Below are positions 18,147 through 26,767 of a DNA stretch of 36,334 bases, piece after piece; the first letter of the stretch is position 1, and each line of letters opens with the position of its first letter. The stretch is from Williamsia sp. 1135. GTDB taxonomy: Bacteria; Actinomycetota; Actinomycetes; Mycobacteriales; Mycobacteriaceae. The position numbers were made by a program, and so were the translations under genes. The notes under the pieces were generated by a model. The model was not told the origin of the DNA and ran no database searches. It saw only the letters and a program-made list of their open reading frames with translations. The stretch is taken from the NCBI RefSeq assembly GCF_002095395.1, contig NZ_MJEI01000057.1, positions 1 to 36,334 of the forward strand. The letters are read 5' to 3'.

Positions 18147-18779
18147 ATGGCCGAGCAGGACGGCCCAGACCCGCACGCGATCACCACACTCGCCGATCTC
18201 GAAGGCGTCCTCGGCGCCGCTCATCCGAAGGTGCTGAGCAAACACACCACGTTCCTGACGCCGTTGATCGTCGAATTCATCTCGCACGCCAGGTTCTTCG
18301 TACTTGCGACCGCGGACGCCGACGGCAATTGCGATTCGTCACCGCGCGGCGACCTCGACTCCGCGGTGCTCGTCCGAGATGCCCGCACCCTCGTGCTGCC
18401 CGATCGCCTGGGAAACAAGCGGGTCGATTCGTATCGGAACATCCTCGCCAATCCGCATGTGGGCGTGCTGTTCCTGGTCCCGGGAATCGACGAGGTCGTG
18501 CGGGTGAACGGTCGCGCGAGCCTGCGCACAGATCCGGATCTGTGCAGCGCCATGGCGATCAAGGGCAAGCCGGCGACGCTGGCGGTGGTCGTCGACATCG
18601 ATGAGGTCTACGTCCATTGCGCCAGGGCGGTGCTGCGATCAGATCTGTGGAACCCCGAACGGTTCGCCGATCCCGATGAAGTCCCCACGGTCCGCGACAT
18701 GATCTCTGAGCAACATGCGCTCCCGGTCGATCCGGATCAGCCGCGCAGGCAAGAGGAGTACCGCGCGAACCTGTACTAG
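18147..18779 (+). CDS. Pyridoxamine 5'-phosphate oxidase-like FMN-binding protein
   Basis: A split-barrel flavin-binding protein of the PNPOx superfamily, close to the DR2398-type group: HARFFVLATADADGNCDSSPRGD, LVLPDRLGNKRVDSYRNILANPHVGVLFLVPG and VRVNGRASL follow that pattern. At 210 residues it is the usual length. It begins on the base after the lipoprotein stop, so it is very probably translated from the same message as the siderophore importer. That context suggests a flavin-dependent role in siderophore or iron handling, such as reduction of imported ferric siderophore, but this is inference and the substrate is unknown. It converges on the next minus-strand gene with 6 bases between the stops. 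Confidence 0.8.
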   Translation: MAEQDGPDPHAITTLADLEGVLGAAHPKVLSKHTTFLTPLIVEFISHARFFVLATADADGNCDSSPRGDLDSAVLVRDARTLVLPDRLGNKRVDSYRNILANPHVGVLFLVPGIDEVVRVNGRASLRTDPDLCSAMAIKGKPATLAVVVDIDEVYVHCARAVLRSDLWNPERFADPDEVPTVRDMISEQHALPVDPDQPRRQEEYRANLY

Positions 18780-18785
18780 TGCGGC

Positions 18786-19766
18786 CTACTGGACGCGCTC
18801 GGCGACCAGTGGGGGCACGGTGTCGAGTGCGTACTGGACCGACAGCACCGAGTTGGTGGAATAGGCACGCGAGATCGTCGTGTCGTCGAACACGAGGTAG
18901 CGTCCGGCCGCCACCGCCGGGATCGCCTTGAAGAGGGGTTCTGCTTCGACCTCGGCAGCGGTGCGCCCGATGGGAAACACGACCAGCATGTCGGCGTCGA
19001 GCAGCTGCAGGTTCTCCTCGGCGACGGGGATCGAGAAGCCCTCGGCGTCGGCGGGATCGATTGCGGGGTTGGCGACGAACCCGAGTTTGCGCATGAAGGC
19101 CACCCGCTTGGTGTCGGGTGCGTAGGCGCCCCATCCGTTCCCGGATCGCGCCGCCACGGTCACCGTCTTGCCTTTGAAATCGGGGTGCTGGGCCGCGACC
19201 TCTGCGAAGCGGGTGTCCAGCTGAGCAACGAGTTCGTTGCCCTTCTCCGGAACGCCGAGTGCCTGCGAGACCAGCGTCACCTGCTGCTCCAGCGTTGTCT
19301 TGTAATTGTCGGCTCCCGCGGGCAGCGCGACGGTCGGCGCGATCTCCTTCAGGGTGTCGTATCGCTTCTGATCGCCGGAACTCTTGGTGTCGAGGATGAG
19401 GTCGGGTTCGAGGGCCAGGATCTGCTCGAACGAGGGCTCCCGGGTGGCGATGATCTCCGGGGCGGTGTCGTACAGGCCGGCTGCCCAGGGGCCGACCCCG
19501 TCGCCGCCGAAGTCGAGCCAGTCGCTGGCTCCGACGGGCTGTACCCCGAGTGCCAGTGCCGTTTCCGCGTCGCCCCATCCGAGCGCGACGACTCGAGTCG
19601 GTGGCTCCTCGATGGTCACCGGTCCGAACTTGGTGTCGACGGTGACCGGATACGAGCCGGATGCGGCGCCGGACGGCGACGTCTCGTCGCTGTTCGAGTC
19701 GCTGGAGCACCCGGCGACGACGAGGAGTCCGAGGGCGATGAGACAGAGGGTTACGCGACGGAACAT
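18786..19766 (-). CDS. Second iron-siderophore binding lipoprotein, FecB family
   Basis: An intact 326-residue receptor lipoprotein. The N-terminus has a signal peptide ending in the lipobox VVAGC, then a Ser/Asp-rich linker. The mature part shows the family pattern FGPVTIEEPPTRVVALGWGD, EIIATREPSFEQILALEPDL and AEENLQLLDADMLVVF. It differs clearly from the lipoprotein in the importer operon, so it probably recognises a different ferric chelate while sharing, or lacking, the local permease. It is monocistronic on the minus strand. An iron-box-like site covers bases 19771-19789, only 4 bases upstream of the ATG, which suggests a very short or absent leader. Confidence 0.88.
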   Translation of the reverse strand: MFRRVTLCLIALGLLVVAGCSSDSNSDETSPSGAASGSYPVTVDTKFGPVTIEEPPTRVVALGWGDAETALALGVQPVGASDWLDFGGDGVGPWAAGLYDTAPEIIATREPSFEQILALEPDLILDTKSSGDQKRYDTLKEIAPTVALPAGADNYKTTLEQQVTLVSQALGVPEKGNELVAQLDTRFAEVAAQHPDFKGKTVTVAARSGNGWGAYAPDTKRVAFMRKLGFVANPAIDPADAEGFSIPVAEENLQLLDADMLVVFPIGRTAAEVEAEPLFKAIPAVAAGRYLVFDDTTISRAYSTNSVLSVQYALDTVPPLVAERVQ

Positions 19767-19770
19767 GTAT

Positions 19771-19789
19771 GAAGGTTAGCCTTCCCAAC
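19771..19789. promoter_or_regulatory. Iron-box-like operator at the second lipoprotein gene
   Basis: GAAGGTTAGCCTTCCCAAC matches about 15 of 19 positions of the degenerate DtxR/IdeR consensus (TWAGGTTAGSCTWACCTWA), with an intact AAGGTTAGCCT core. It abuts the minus-strand ATG at 19766, so bound repressor would cover the start of transcription. Confidence 0.6.
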
Positions 19790-19909
19790 AATCTCTGCCA
19801 TCGGTGGGTGATACCCCGGAATGAGGATGGCCTGGCCCAGATTGGAACCACCATCGGTACGTGCGACACCGGGCACTTGAACCGAACAAGCGCTCGGCCA
19901 TATGGTGCG

Positions 19910-20689
19910 ATGGTGGAAATCAATGGAGCAAGTGCAATCGTTACGGGTGGGGCATCGGGAATCGGTGCCGCGGTGGCGCGTCAACTCGCCGCTCTGGGTG
20001 CCAAGGTCGTCATCGCCGACCTGCAGGCTGACAAGGGCGAGGCGCTCGCCAAGGAGATCGGCGGGGCATTCGTCAGCGTCGATGTGACCAAGACCGAGCA
20101 GATCGAGGCGGCCGTCAACAAGGCGCTCGAACTCGGACCGGTTCGGGCACTGGTGAACTCGGCAGGTATCGGGTCAGCGCAGCGAACCATCGGACGCGAC
20201 GGCGAGTTCTCGTCGGCGCACGACATCGAGGCCTTCAAGAAGGTCATCAACATCAACCTGATCGGCAGCTTCGACGCGACCCGGCTGGCCGCGACCGCGA
20301 TGAGCCGTGGCGAAGCCACCGAGACCGGTGAGAAGGGTGCCATCGTCTCGATGGCCAGTGTCGCCGCCTTCGACGGACAGATCGGACAGGCCGCCTACTC
20401 GGCGTCCAAGGGCGGCATCGTCAGCCTGACCCTGACCGTCGCTCGCGATCTCGCAGCCGCAGGGATCCGGAACAACACCGTGGCCCCCGGCCTGATCGAG
20501 ACCCCGATCTACGGCACCGGCCCCGAATCCGAGGCTTTCAAGGCCAAGCTGGGCGAGAGCGTGCTCTACCCGCGCCGTCTCGGTACCCCCGATGAGCTGG
20601 CCTCGATGGTCGTCGAGTTGATCACGAACTCGTACATGAACGGTGAAGTCGTACGCGTCGACGGCGGTGTGCGCCTCCCACCGAAGTAG
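19910..20689 (+). CDS. Short-chain dehydrogenase/reductase, 3-hydroxyacyl-CoA dehydrogenase type-2-like
   Basis: A 259-residue classical SDR. The NAD-binding TGGASGIG is at residues 12-19, NSAG near 83-86, and the catalytic Ser150, Tyr163 and Lys167 appear in VSMASVAAF and YSASK. The motif order, TVAPGLIETPI and the C-terminal GEVVRVDGGVRL resemble 3-hydroxy-2-methylbutyryl-CoA / 3-hydroxyacyl-CoA dehydrogenases, consistent with nearby acyl-CoA metabolism genes; the exact substrate is not certain. The frame is open from 19769, but the ATG at 19910 starts directly before the first beta strand of the Rossmann fold and is preferred. It converges on a CitE-like gene across a strong shared terminator. 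Confidence 0.88.
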   Translation: MVEINGASAIVTGGASGIGAAVARQLAALGAKVVIADLQADKGEALAKEIGGAFVSVDVTKTEQIEAAVNKALELGPVRALVNSAGIGSAQRTIGRDGEFSSAHDIEAFKKVININLIGSFDATRLAATAMSRGEATETGEKGAIVSMASVAAFDGQIGQAAYSASKGGIVSLTLTVARDLAAAGIRNNTVAPGLIETPIYGTGPESEAFKAKLGESVLYPRRLGTPDELASMVVELITNSYMNGEVVRVDGGVRLPPK

Positions 20690-20698
20690 TCCCTCTTA

Positions 20699-20771
20699 AA
20701 CAAACCCACCCGTTCCGGTCAAATCCACGAGGCACAAGCCCCTGGGTTTGACCGGAACGGGTGGGTTTGTT
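20699..20771. terminator. Bidirectional terminator hairpin with a 25-bp perfect stem
   Basis: Bases 20699-20723 and 20747-20771 are exact inverted complements (25 bp) around a 23-base loop. The arms begin AACAAACCCACCCG and end CGGGTGGGTTTGTT, giving short A/T tails on either side. It lies between the SDR stop (20689) and the convergent CitE-like stop (20777), where one hairpin could stop transcription from both sides. Confidence 0.85.
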
Positions 20772-20776
20772 GCGGG

Positions 20777-21658
20777 CTAACCGGCAGTAACCCCGAACTC
20801 GCCGGCGAGCTCGGTGATTCGCTCCGCGCGCTTGAGGCGGGGGAGGTCGCTGCCGTCACGGACGACGCGCCCGCGGGCTTCGAACTCCGCGAGGAAGCCG
20901 GTTGCCCAGGCGGTGTCTTCCGGGCTCGGGCTGATGACGGTGTTGATCACGCCTGTGTGGGCCGGATTGAGACAGAGTTTGCCGGTGAGGCCGAATGACA
21001 CACTGGTAGCGGTCTTTTGGCGCAGGACTGCCTCGTCGTCGGTGACCGCGGGCCCGTCGATGGGTCCGGTCAGGCCGGCCACCCGGCTGGCGACCACCAG
21101 ACGTGAGCGGGGATAGGCCATCACCAGATCGTCTGCGTCGGTGGCGGTGTCGCGCCGGTAGTCGCCGCTGCCGAAGGCCAGTCGCAGAACCCCGCGCCGG
21201 CGTGCGATGTCGACGGCGTTCTCGATCCCCATCGCCGACTCGATGAGTGGGATAACCGGCACCCGCCCGCCGAGTCGGTCATAGGTCTCGTCGACCTGAT
21301 CGGGGTACTCGGTCTTGGCCAGCATGACGCCGCCGAGTCCCGATGCGCCGCGAAGGTGGTCGACGTCCTCGGACCAGAACGGTGTCGTCCGGTCGTTGAT
21401 CCGAACCCAGGCCCCGGCGCCGCGAAGCCAGTCGGTGACGCTGTCGCGGGCACTGCATTTTGCGCTCGGGTCGACGGCGTCCTCGATGTCGAGGATGACC
21501 TGGTCGGCGTCCGATCGGGCGGCCGCCATGTACGCGGCACGTACCGAGGCGTTCACCAACAACCAGGAACGAGCGATGGTTGCGTCGATGCGGGGGCGGG
21601 GCTGCACATCTTCCGGTGACATGAGGACAGTCTGACGATGCGGGTGAGGGTCGGTCAT
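20777..21658 (-). CDS. CitE-like / HpcH-HpaI family acyl-CoA lyase
   Basis: A TIM-barrel lyase of the citrate-lyase beta/CitE-like family, which cleaves or forms C-C bonds in acyl-CoA or 2-oxoacid-type substrates using Mg. Family segments are VILDIEDAVDP (metal-site Asp-Glu-Asp region), WVRINDR, VPVIPLIESAMGIENA with the metal-binding Glu, LAFGSGDYRRD and GLTGKLCLNPAH. At about 293 residues it has the normal length. The frame is open to ATG 21685, but a terminator U-run ends only 3 bases before that, so a downstream ATG (21658 or 21622) is more likely. No citE partner subunits are near, so it is a stand-alone CitE-like enzyme; substrate unknown. Confidence 0.8.
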   Translation of the reverse strand: MTDPHPHRQTVLMSPEDVQPRPRIDATIARSWLLVNASVRAAYMAAARSDADQVILDIEDAVDPSAKCSARDSVTDWLRGAGAWVRINDRTTPFWSEDVDHLRGASGLGGVMLAKTEYPDQVDETYDRLGGRVPVIPLIESAMGIENAVDIARRRGVLRLAFGSGDYRRDTATDADDLVMAYPRSRLVVASRVAGLTGPIDGPAVTDDEAVLRQKTATSVSFGLTGKLCLNPAHTGVINTVISPSPEDTAWATGFLAEFEARGRVVRDGSDLPRLKRAERITELAGEFGVTAG

Positions 21659-21687
21659 CCTTGCGTGCATTTCGTTCATATACAACG

Positions 21688-21724
21688 AAAAAGTGGGCCG
21701 TCCCCCGACCGGGCCGACCCACTT
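21688..21724 (-). terminator. Rho-independent terminator after fadE5
   Basis: Read on the minus strand, AAGTGGG pairs with CCCACTT, extended inward by further pairs with one mismatch. The hairpin is followed at once by TTTTT (complement of 21688-21692). It lies 15 bases past the fadE5 stop at 21739 and before the CitE-like gene, separating the two transcripts. Confidence 0.8.
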
Positions 21725-21738
21725 CTTTCGTCAGATTG

Positions 21739-23571
21739 CTAGAACGATGCTTCGTCCAGCTCCATGACGTCGTTGTCGATCTTCTCGACGATGCCCCGGG
21801 TTGCGGTGAGTTCGGGAAGCACGTTCTTCGCAAAGAAGGTCGCGACGCCGATCTTGCCGTTGTAGAACGCGGTGTCGGCGTCAGAGGTGCCCGCATCGAG
21901 TGCGTTCAGCGCGACCTCGGCCTGCCGCAGCAGGAGCCAACCGATCATCAGGTCGCCAACGGCCATCAAGAACCGCACGCTGCCGAGACCGACCTTGTAC
22001 AGCTCGCTCGGCTGTTCCTGGGCTCCCATGAGGAAGCCGGTCAGCGTCGCCGCCATGCCCTGGACGTCATCGAGAGCGGTCTTGAGCAGCGCCCGCTCGG
22101 TCTTGAGCCGGCCGTTGCCCGCCTCGGACTCGATGAACGTGCTGATCTGACCGGCGACGTGTGCGAGCGCCTGGCCCTTGTCGCGGATGATCTTGCGGAA
22201 GAAGAAGTCCTGCGCCTGGATCGCGGTGGTGCCCTCGTACAGCGAGTCGATCTTGGCGTCGCGGATGTACTGCTCGATCGGGTAGTCCTGCAGGAAGCCG
22301 GAGCCGCCCAGGGTCTGCAGCGATCCGATCAGCTGCTCGGACGCCCGCTCGGAACCGACGCCCTTGACGATCGGGAGCAGCAGGTCGTTGACCCGGAAGG
22401 CCATCTCCTTGTCGGCTCCTGATACGAGCTTGGCGGCAGCGAGATCCTGGTGCGATGCGGTGTAGAGGTAGACCGCGCGCAGGCCCTCGGAGTACGCCTT
22501 CTGCATCATCAGCGAACGACGCACATCGGGGTGGTGGGTGATGGAGACGCGCGGTGCGGCCTTGTCGGTCATCTGGGTCATGTCGGCACCCTGGATGCGC
22601 TCTTTCGCGTACTCGAGAGCGTTCAGGTAGCCGGTGGACAGGGTGGCGATGGCCTTGGTGCCCACCATCATCCGAGCGTGCTCGATGACGTCGAACATCT
22701 GCGCGATTCCGTCGTGGACCTCGCCGACGAGCCAGCCCTGGGCCGGGACGCCGTGCTGGCCGAAGGTCAGCTCACAGGTGGCCGAGACCTTGAGGCCCAT
22801 CTTGTGCTCGACATTGGTGACGAAGACGCCGTTGCGCTCGCCGAGTTCACCGGTCTCGTGATCGAAGTGGAACTTGGGGACGAAGAACAGCGACAAACCC
22901 TTGGTGCCGGGGCGCGCGCCCTCGGGGCGGGCCAGCACCAGGTGGATGATGTTCTCGGTCATGTCCTGGTCGGCGGAGGTGATGAACCGCTTCACGCCGT
23001 CGATGTGCCACGTGCCGTCGTCCTGCTTGACGGCTTTGGTGCGGGCGGCGCCGACATCGGATCCCGCGTCGGGCTCGGTGAGCACCATCGTGGCGCCCCA
23101 GCCGCGCTCGGCGCTGATGGTGGCCCACTTCTTCTGCTCGTCGGTGCCGTTGTTGTAGAAGATGTTGGAGAAGCCCGCGCCTGCGGCGTACATGAACGCG
23201 GCCGGGTTGGCGCCGAGCAGCAGCTCACCGATCGCCCAGTAGAGCGACCTCGGGGCGGGCAGGCCGCCGAGTTCCTCGTCGATACCCAGCTTGTCCCAGC
23301 CGCCGTCGACCATGGTCTTGTACGACTTCTTGAACGATTCAGGAACCGTCACGCTGTGGTCTTCGGGGTTGAACACCGGAGGATTGCGGTCGGCGTCTGC
23401 GAAGGATTCCGCCAAGGGGCCCTCGGCGAGGTTCTTCACCTCGCGCAGCATGTCGATGGCGGTCTCCTTGTCGAGATCGCCGAAGTCGCCGCTGGCCAGG
23501 ACCTCTTCGAGCTGGAACAACTCGAAGAGGTTGAAGTGGAGGTCGCGGAGATTGCTCTTGTAATGCCCCAT
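21739..23571 (-). CDS. fadE5: Acyl-CoA dehydrogenase FadE5
   Basis: A 610-residue flavin-dependent acyl-CoA dehydrogenase catalysing the first oxidation of fatty-acid beta-oxidation. It closely resembles mycobacterial FadE5 in length and in long conserved runs: [10 protein letters not shown] at the start, [87 protein letters not shown] and the C-terminal [12 protein letters not shown]. The catalytic Glu region reads [18 protein letters not shown]. The frame is open to 23751, but the ATG at 23571 matches the family N-terminus. A palindromic site 78 bases upstream is a candidate operator. FadE5 enzymes accept a broad range of chain lengths (family knowledge). Confidence 0.93.
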   Translation of the reverse strand: MGHYKSNLRDLHFNLFELFQLEEVLASGDFGDLDKETAIDMLREVKNLAEGPLAESFADADRNPPVFNPEDHSVTVPESFKKSYKTMVDGGWDKLGIDEELGGLPAPRSLYWAIGELLLGANPAAFMYAAGAGFSNIFYNNGTDEQKKWATISAERGWGATMVLTEPDAGSDVGAARTKAVKQDDGTWHIDGVKRFITSADQDMTENIIHLVLARPEGARPGTKGLSLFFVPKFHFDHETGELGERNGVFVTNVEHKMGLKVSATCELTFGQHGVPAQGWLVGEVHDGIAQMFDVIEHARMMVGTKAIATLSTGYLNALEYAKERIQGADMTQMTDKAAPRVSITHHPDVRRSLMMQKAYSEGLRAVYLYTASHQDLAAAKLVSGADKEMAFRVNDLLLPIVKGVGSERASEQLIGSLQTLGGSGFLQDYPIEQYIRDAKIDSLYEGTTAIQAQDFFFRKIIRDKGQALAHVAGQISTFIESEAGNGRLKTERALLKTALDDVQGMAATLTGFLMGAQEQPSELYKVGLGSVRFLMAVGDLMIGWLLLRQAEVALNALDAGTSDADTAFYNGKIGVATFFAKNVLPELTATRGIVEKIDNDVMELDEASF

Positions 23572-23648
23572 TGCAGAATCCTTTGCAATCGTTGAACTGC
23601 TGTCGAAGTCGGGTGGCGAGTCGGACGCGGTCAGGCGTCCGGGCGCTA

Positions 23649-23666
23649 TGTTACTCGCCAGTAACA
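23649..23666. promoter_or_regulatory. Perfect palindromic operator candidate upstream of fadE5
   Basis: TGTTACT and AGTAACA form a perfect 7-bp inverted repeat around CGCC. It lies in the 189-base gap between the APC permease stop and fadE5, 78 bases upstream of the fadE5 ATG. The size and symmetry fit a TetR-family operator of the kind that controls fatty-acid degradation genes; the regulator is not identified. Confidence 0.5.
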
Positions 23667-23760
23667 ACCCAAATATACATCCGGATATTCCGCCGCACAA
23701 ACGCAATGTCGATAACTGAAGATGACGTGCACCACATGAAAGACCGCTCACGGCGGTGGG

Positions 23761-25026
23761 TCACCGTCGGCTCTGCACCGCGAAAGCGCAGGCCCCGACC
23801 GCGAGCACCACCACTCCCGCCAAGACGGTGCCGAGGCTCAGGCTGAAACTCAGTGCCAGGCATCCGATGACACCGAGCGCGGGTAGCACCCGGGCCGCCG
23901 CGACGCCGCGACGGGATGGCTCGCGACCTGCCAGCGACCAGGCGCTCGCGTTGGCGACGGCGTAATAGATGAGCACGGAGAACGCGGAGAACCCGATCGC
24001 GTCCCGGACGTCCAGGGCGGCCACTAGGACGCCGACGACGATCCCGACAGCGATCTCGGCGTGCCGCGGAACGGCGTACCGCGGATGGACTGTCCCTAGG
24101 ATGCCGGGCAGGTAGCGGTCCCGGGCCATCGCCAGCGTCGTCCGGGACACCCCGAGGATGAGGGTCAGCAGCGCTCCGAGCGCGGCCACCGCGGCACCGA
24201 TCCGCACCACCGGCGCAAGCCCGTCGTGACCGGACAGCCGGACCACGTCGACGAGCGGCGCCGACGACCCACTCAGCGCGGTGTGCCCGACAACCAGCAA
24301 CGCGGTGATGCCGACCAGTGCGTAGAGCGTCAGGACGATGATGAACGAGATGGTGATGGCGCGCGAGATGGTGCGCTGGGGGTCGCGGACCTCTTCTCCG
24401 AGGGTGGCGATGCGGGCGTACCCGGCGAACGCGAAGAACCAGAGGGCGGCGCCGCCGAGGACACCGCTGACGGTCGAGCCACCGAGGTCCAGGCGGTCGG
24501 TCGCGACGGCGGGGGACGTGAGGCCGACGACGACCACCAGCAGCAGGACAACGATCACCACGGCGACGATGAGCCGAAGAGCCCAGGCAGACTTGCTGAT
24601 CCCGAAGCAGTTCAGGGCGGTGAAGGCGAGTACTGCGACCACCGCGACGGCGTGGGCCTGATCGGGCCAGAGGTAGTACCCGGCCGTGAGCGCCATGGCA
24701 GCACAGGAGGCGGTCTTGCCGACCACAAAGCTCCAGCCGGCCAGATGCCCCCAGAACCGGCCAAGTTCCTCTCTGCCATAGACGTAGGTACCTCCTGCGG
24801 CCGGGTATGCCGTCGCGAGCCGTGCGGAGGAGCGGGCGTTGCAGTAGGCGACAGCGGCGGCGAGGCCGAGCGCAAGGAGCATTCCGGGGCCGGCGGTCGC
24901 GGCGACCGGTGCCAGGGTCACGAAGATGCCTGCGCCGAGCATCGCGCCAAGGCCGGTGAGCACCGCGTCGGTGACACCGAGGCGGCGGTGCAGGGCCGGT
25001 TGTCCAGCGGTGCTCGTCACGGCCAC
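23761..25026 (-). CDS. APC-superfamily amino acid/amine permease
   Basis: A 421-residue integral membrane protein with about twelve hydrophobic segments, of the amino acid-polyamine-organocation superfamily. The first segment carries the substrate-binding GAMLGAGIFV motif; further marks are YPAAGGTYVYGREELGRFWGHLAGW, WFFAFAGYARIATLGEEVRDPQRTISRAI and RTTLAMARDRYLPGIL. It is a likely proton-coupled importer of an amino acid or amine; the substrate cannot be told. It is divergent from the alarmone synthetase gene (93 bases between starts). The ATG at 25026 is the natural start before a short basic segment and the first helix. Confidence 0.88.
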   Translation of the reverse strand: MAVTSTAGQPALHRRLGVTDAVLTGLGAMLGAGIFVTLAPVAATAGPGMLLALGLAAAVAYCNARSSARLATAYPAAGGTYVYGREELGRFWGHLAGWSFVVGKTASCAAMALTAGYYLWPDQAHAVAVVAVLAFTALNCFGISKSAWALRLIVAVVIVVLLLVVVVGLTSPAVATDRLDLGGSTVSGVLGGAALWFFAFAGYARIATLGEEVRDPQRTISRAITISFIIVLTLYALVGITALLVVGHTALSGSSAPLVDVVRLSGHDGLAPVVRIGAAVAALGALLTLILGVSRTTLAMARDRYLPGILGTVHPRYAVPRHAEIAVGIVVGVLVAALDVRDAIGFSAFSVLIYYAVANASAWSLAGREPSRRGVAAARVLPALGVIGCLALSFSLSLGTVLAGVVVLAVGACAFAVQSRR

Positions 25027-25119
25027 TCTCTCGATCGCATGCGTTCATCGTTCCCACACCGCCACCAACCACCAAATGAACTTCTGGGGTCCGGGACGCG
25101 GTCGGGCACGATAGAGGTC

Positions 25120-25839
25120 ATGAGTGACGTGGTCGACGACGCAATCGAAGGACGATCTCCGGATGGGCCTCTGGTCCGCTGGATGGCTGCCGAAGGCGGC
25201 GATCGGGACCTCGCTCCCGCCGACCTGATCGAGATCGGCCACGGACTGCGCAAATTCATGCTGCCGTTCCAGTTCGCGATCAACGAGATCGTCACCAAGA
25301 TCGAGATCCTTCGCGACGAGTTCGCCTACCTGAACGACTACAACCCGATCGAGCACATCAGCTCTCGGGTCAAGAGCCCGGAGAGTCTGCTCGCGAAGGC
25401 GAACCGGCGTGGCATACCGGCGGACCCGGAATCGCTGCAGAACCAGCTCGACGACATCGCCGGCGTACGGGTGACCTGCAGCTTCATCACAGACGCCTAC
25501 CGGCTGACCGAATTGCTGTGCGCCCAGCCCGACGTGAAGACGCTGCAGACCAAGGATTACATCGCCAACCCGAAACCCAACGGCTATCGCGGACTGCACA
25601 CGATCGTCGAGACGCCGGTCAACCTGAGCACGGGCCAGATCCCGGTGAAGGTCGAGCTCCAGGTCCGGACCATAGCAATGGACTTCTGGGCCAGCCTGGA
25701 GCACAAGATCTATTACAAGTACGACAAGGCCGTCCCGGCCCATCTACTCGATGAACTGACCGTCGCCGCTGACACCGCGAACACTCTCGATGAACGGATG
25801 CAGGCCATCCGGAACGAGATCCACGGCAGTCAGCCCTGA
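25120..25839 (+). CDS. Small alarmone synthetase, RelA/SpoT-type GTP pyrophosphokinase
   Basis: A 239-residue single-domain (p)ppGpp synthetase. Conserved parts are the R-rich segment near 83 (SSRVKSPESLLAKANRRG), DDIAGVRVTC (111-120), DYIANPKPNGYRGLHTIV (146-163) and VELQVRTIAMDFWASLEHKIYYK (178-200), where the E-x-Q-V-R-T motif binds Mg and nucleotide. There is no HD hydrolase, TGS or ACT domain, so it is a monofunctional small synthetase (RelP/RelQ-like class), not the bifunctional Rel. The product is an alarmone made from GTP or GDP and ATP. The ATG at 25120 follows AGAGGTC. It converges on endonuclease IV, with a single base between the two stop codons. Confidence 0.92.
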   Translation: MSDVVDDAIEGRSPDGPLVRWMAAEGGDRDLAPADLIEIGHGLRKFMLPFQFAINEIVTKIEILRDEFAYLNDYNPIEHISSRVKSPESLLAKANRRGIPADPESLQNQLDDIAGVRVTCSFITDAYRLTELLCAQPDVKTLQTKDYIANPKPNGYRGLHTIVETPVNLSTGQIPVKVELQVRTIAMDFWASLEHKIYYKYDKAVPAHLLDELTVAADTANTLDERMQAIRNEIHGSQP

Positions 25840-25840
25840 G

Positions 25841-26614
25841 TCAGGCCAGGGCCTTCTTCAAATAGGCGATGTCGTCGGCGAGGCCCTCTTCAGGCGTCTC
25901 GAGGATCACCGGGGCCCCGGCGGCCTTGATCACGGCGACCAGGACCTCGGGATCGATGAGGCCCTTCTCGAGGTTGTCGTGCCGGTCGCGTCCCGAATCG
26001 AACTCGTCGCGCGAGTTGTTCAGGTGGACCAGGTCGATGCGGCCGGTGATGGCCTTGACGCGCTCGGCGATGTCGACGAGATCTTCGCCGCCGGCCCAGG
26101 CGTGGCAGGTGTCGAGGCAGAACCCGGCGTTCTCGTATTCACCGACCGCATCCCAGAGGCGAGCGATGTTGTCGAGGCTGCGGGCCATGGCGTGATCGCC
26201 ACCGGCGGTGTTCTCGATCAGGATGGGGACGGGAAAGCCGCCCTTCTCGTTGGCGCGCTCAAAGAGCTTGCGCCAGTTCTCATATCCGTCTTTGGCGTCT
26301 TCGTCGTCGCGGAGGTGGCCACCGTGGACGACGAGTCCGAACGCGCCCAGTTCCTTGGCTGCCAGTGCCTGGTTGATGACGGCCTGCCGGGACGGCATCC
26401 GCAACCGGTTGTTGAGGCTCGCGACGTTGATGCGGTACGAACTGTGGACCACCACGTCGATCGGCGAATCGCGGATTTCCGCGGCTTTGGGATGTGGTTT
26501 CGGCTTGCCCCACTCCTGTGGATCTGTGACGAACATCTGTAACAACTCGGCGCCGAGTTCCTCGGCCCTGCCGATCGGATCACTGTCTTGTCGTACGTGG
26601 GCACCAATGCGCAT
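25841..26614 (-). CDS. nfo: Deoxyribonuclease IV (AP endonuclease, family 2)
   Basis: A 257-residue Zn-dependent TIM-barrel endonuclease acting at abasic sites in base-excision repair. It has the ordered metal-site motifs of EndoIV: MRIGAHV at the start, VVHSSYRINVAS, VVHGGHL, LIENTAGG, FCLDTCHAWAGG, LVHLNNSRDEFDSGRDRHDN and VILETPEEG near the end. The length is close to the usual 250-285 residues. The ATG at 26614 begins directly at the first barrel strand. The gene stands alone on the minus strand, converging on the small alarmone synthetase. Confidence 0.93.
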   Translation of the reverse strand: MRIGAHVRQDSDPIGRAEELGAELLQMFVTDPQEWGKPKPHPKAAEIRDSPIDVVVHSSYRINVASLNNRLRMPSRQAVINQALAAKELGAFGLVVHGGHLRDDEDAKDGYENWRKLFERANEKGGFPVPILIENTAGGDHAMARSLDNIARLWDAVGEYENAGFCLDTCHAWAGGEDLVDIAERVKAITGRIDLVHLNNSRDEFDSGRDRHDNLEKGLIDPEVLVAVIKAAGAPVILETPEEGLADDIAYLKKALA

Positions 26615-26659
26615 GTCACCAGCTTAGGACGTGCTCACCCCTTCATTTGCCACACGGTG

Positions 26660-26687
26660 TTGTCAATTTGCTTGACGGCCGTATTTT
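26660..26687 (+). promoter_or_regulatory. Candidate sigma-70-type promoter for the WS/DGAT gene
   Basis: TTGTCA (26660-26665) and TATTTT (26682-26687) are spaced by 16 bases, about 80 bases before the ATG at 26768. GTCAA-TTTGC-TTGAC, a small inverted repeat, overlaps the -35 side and could be an operator. Read by eye only. Confidence 0.35.
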
Positions 26688-26767
26688 TATCGAGGTTCCT
26701 CAGGTAATTCTGGGCCCATGGGCGCACAGTGGAGTTCGATAACTGTCCCGGGGAGAAGGTGGCGTGA

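Noticed and set aside
22450-23595. A 381-codon plus-strand frame opposite fadE5
   Set aside because: It is the antisense shadow of a highly conserved FadE5 protein, typical of high-GC DNA, with no recognisable domain.
24226-25119. Upstream extension of the alarmone synthetase frame
   Set aside because: It lies antisense to the APC permease and is low in recognisable features; the ATG at 25120 fits the family length.
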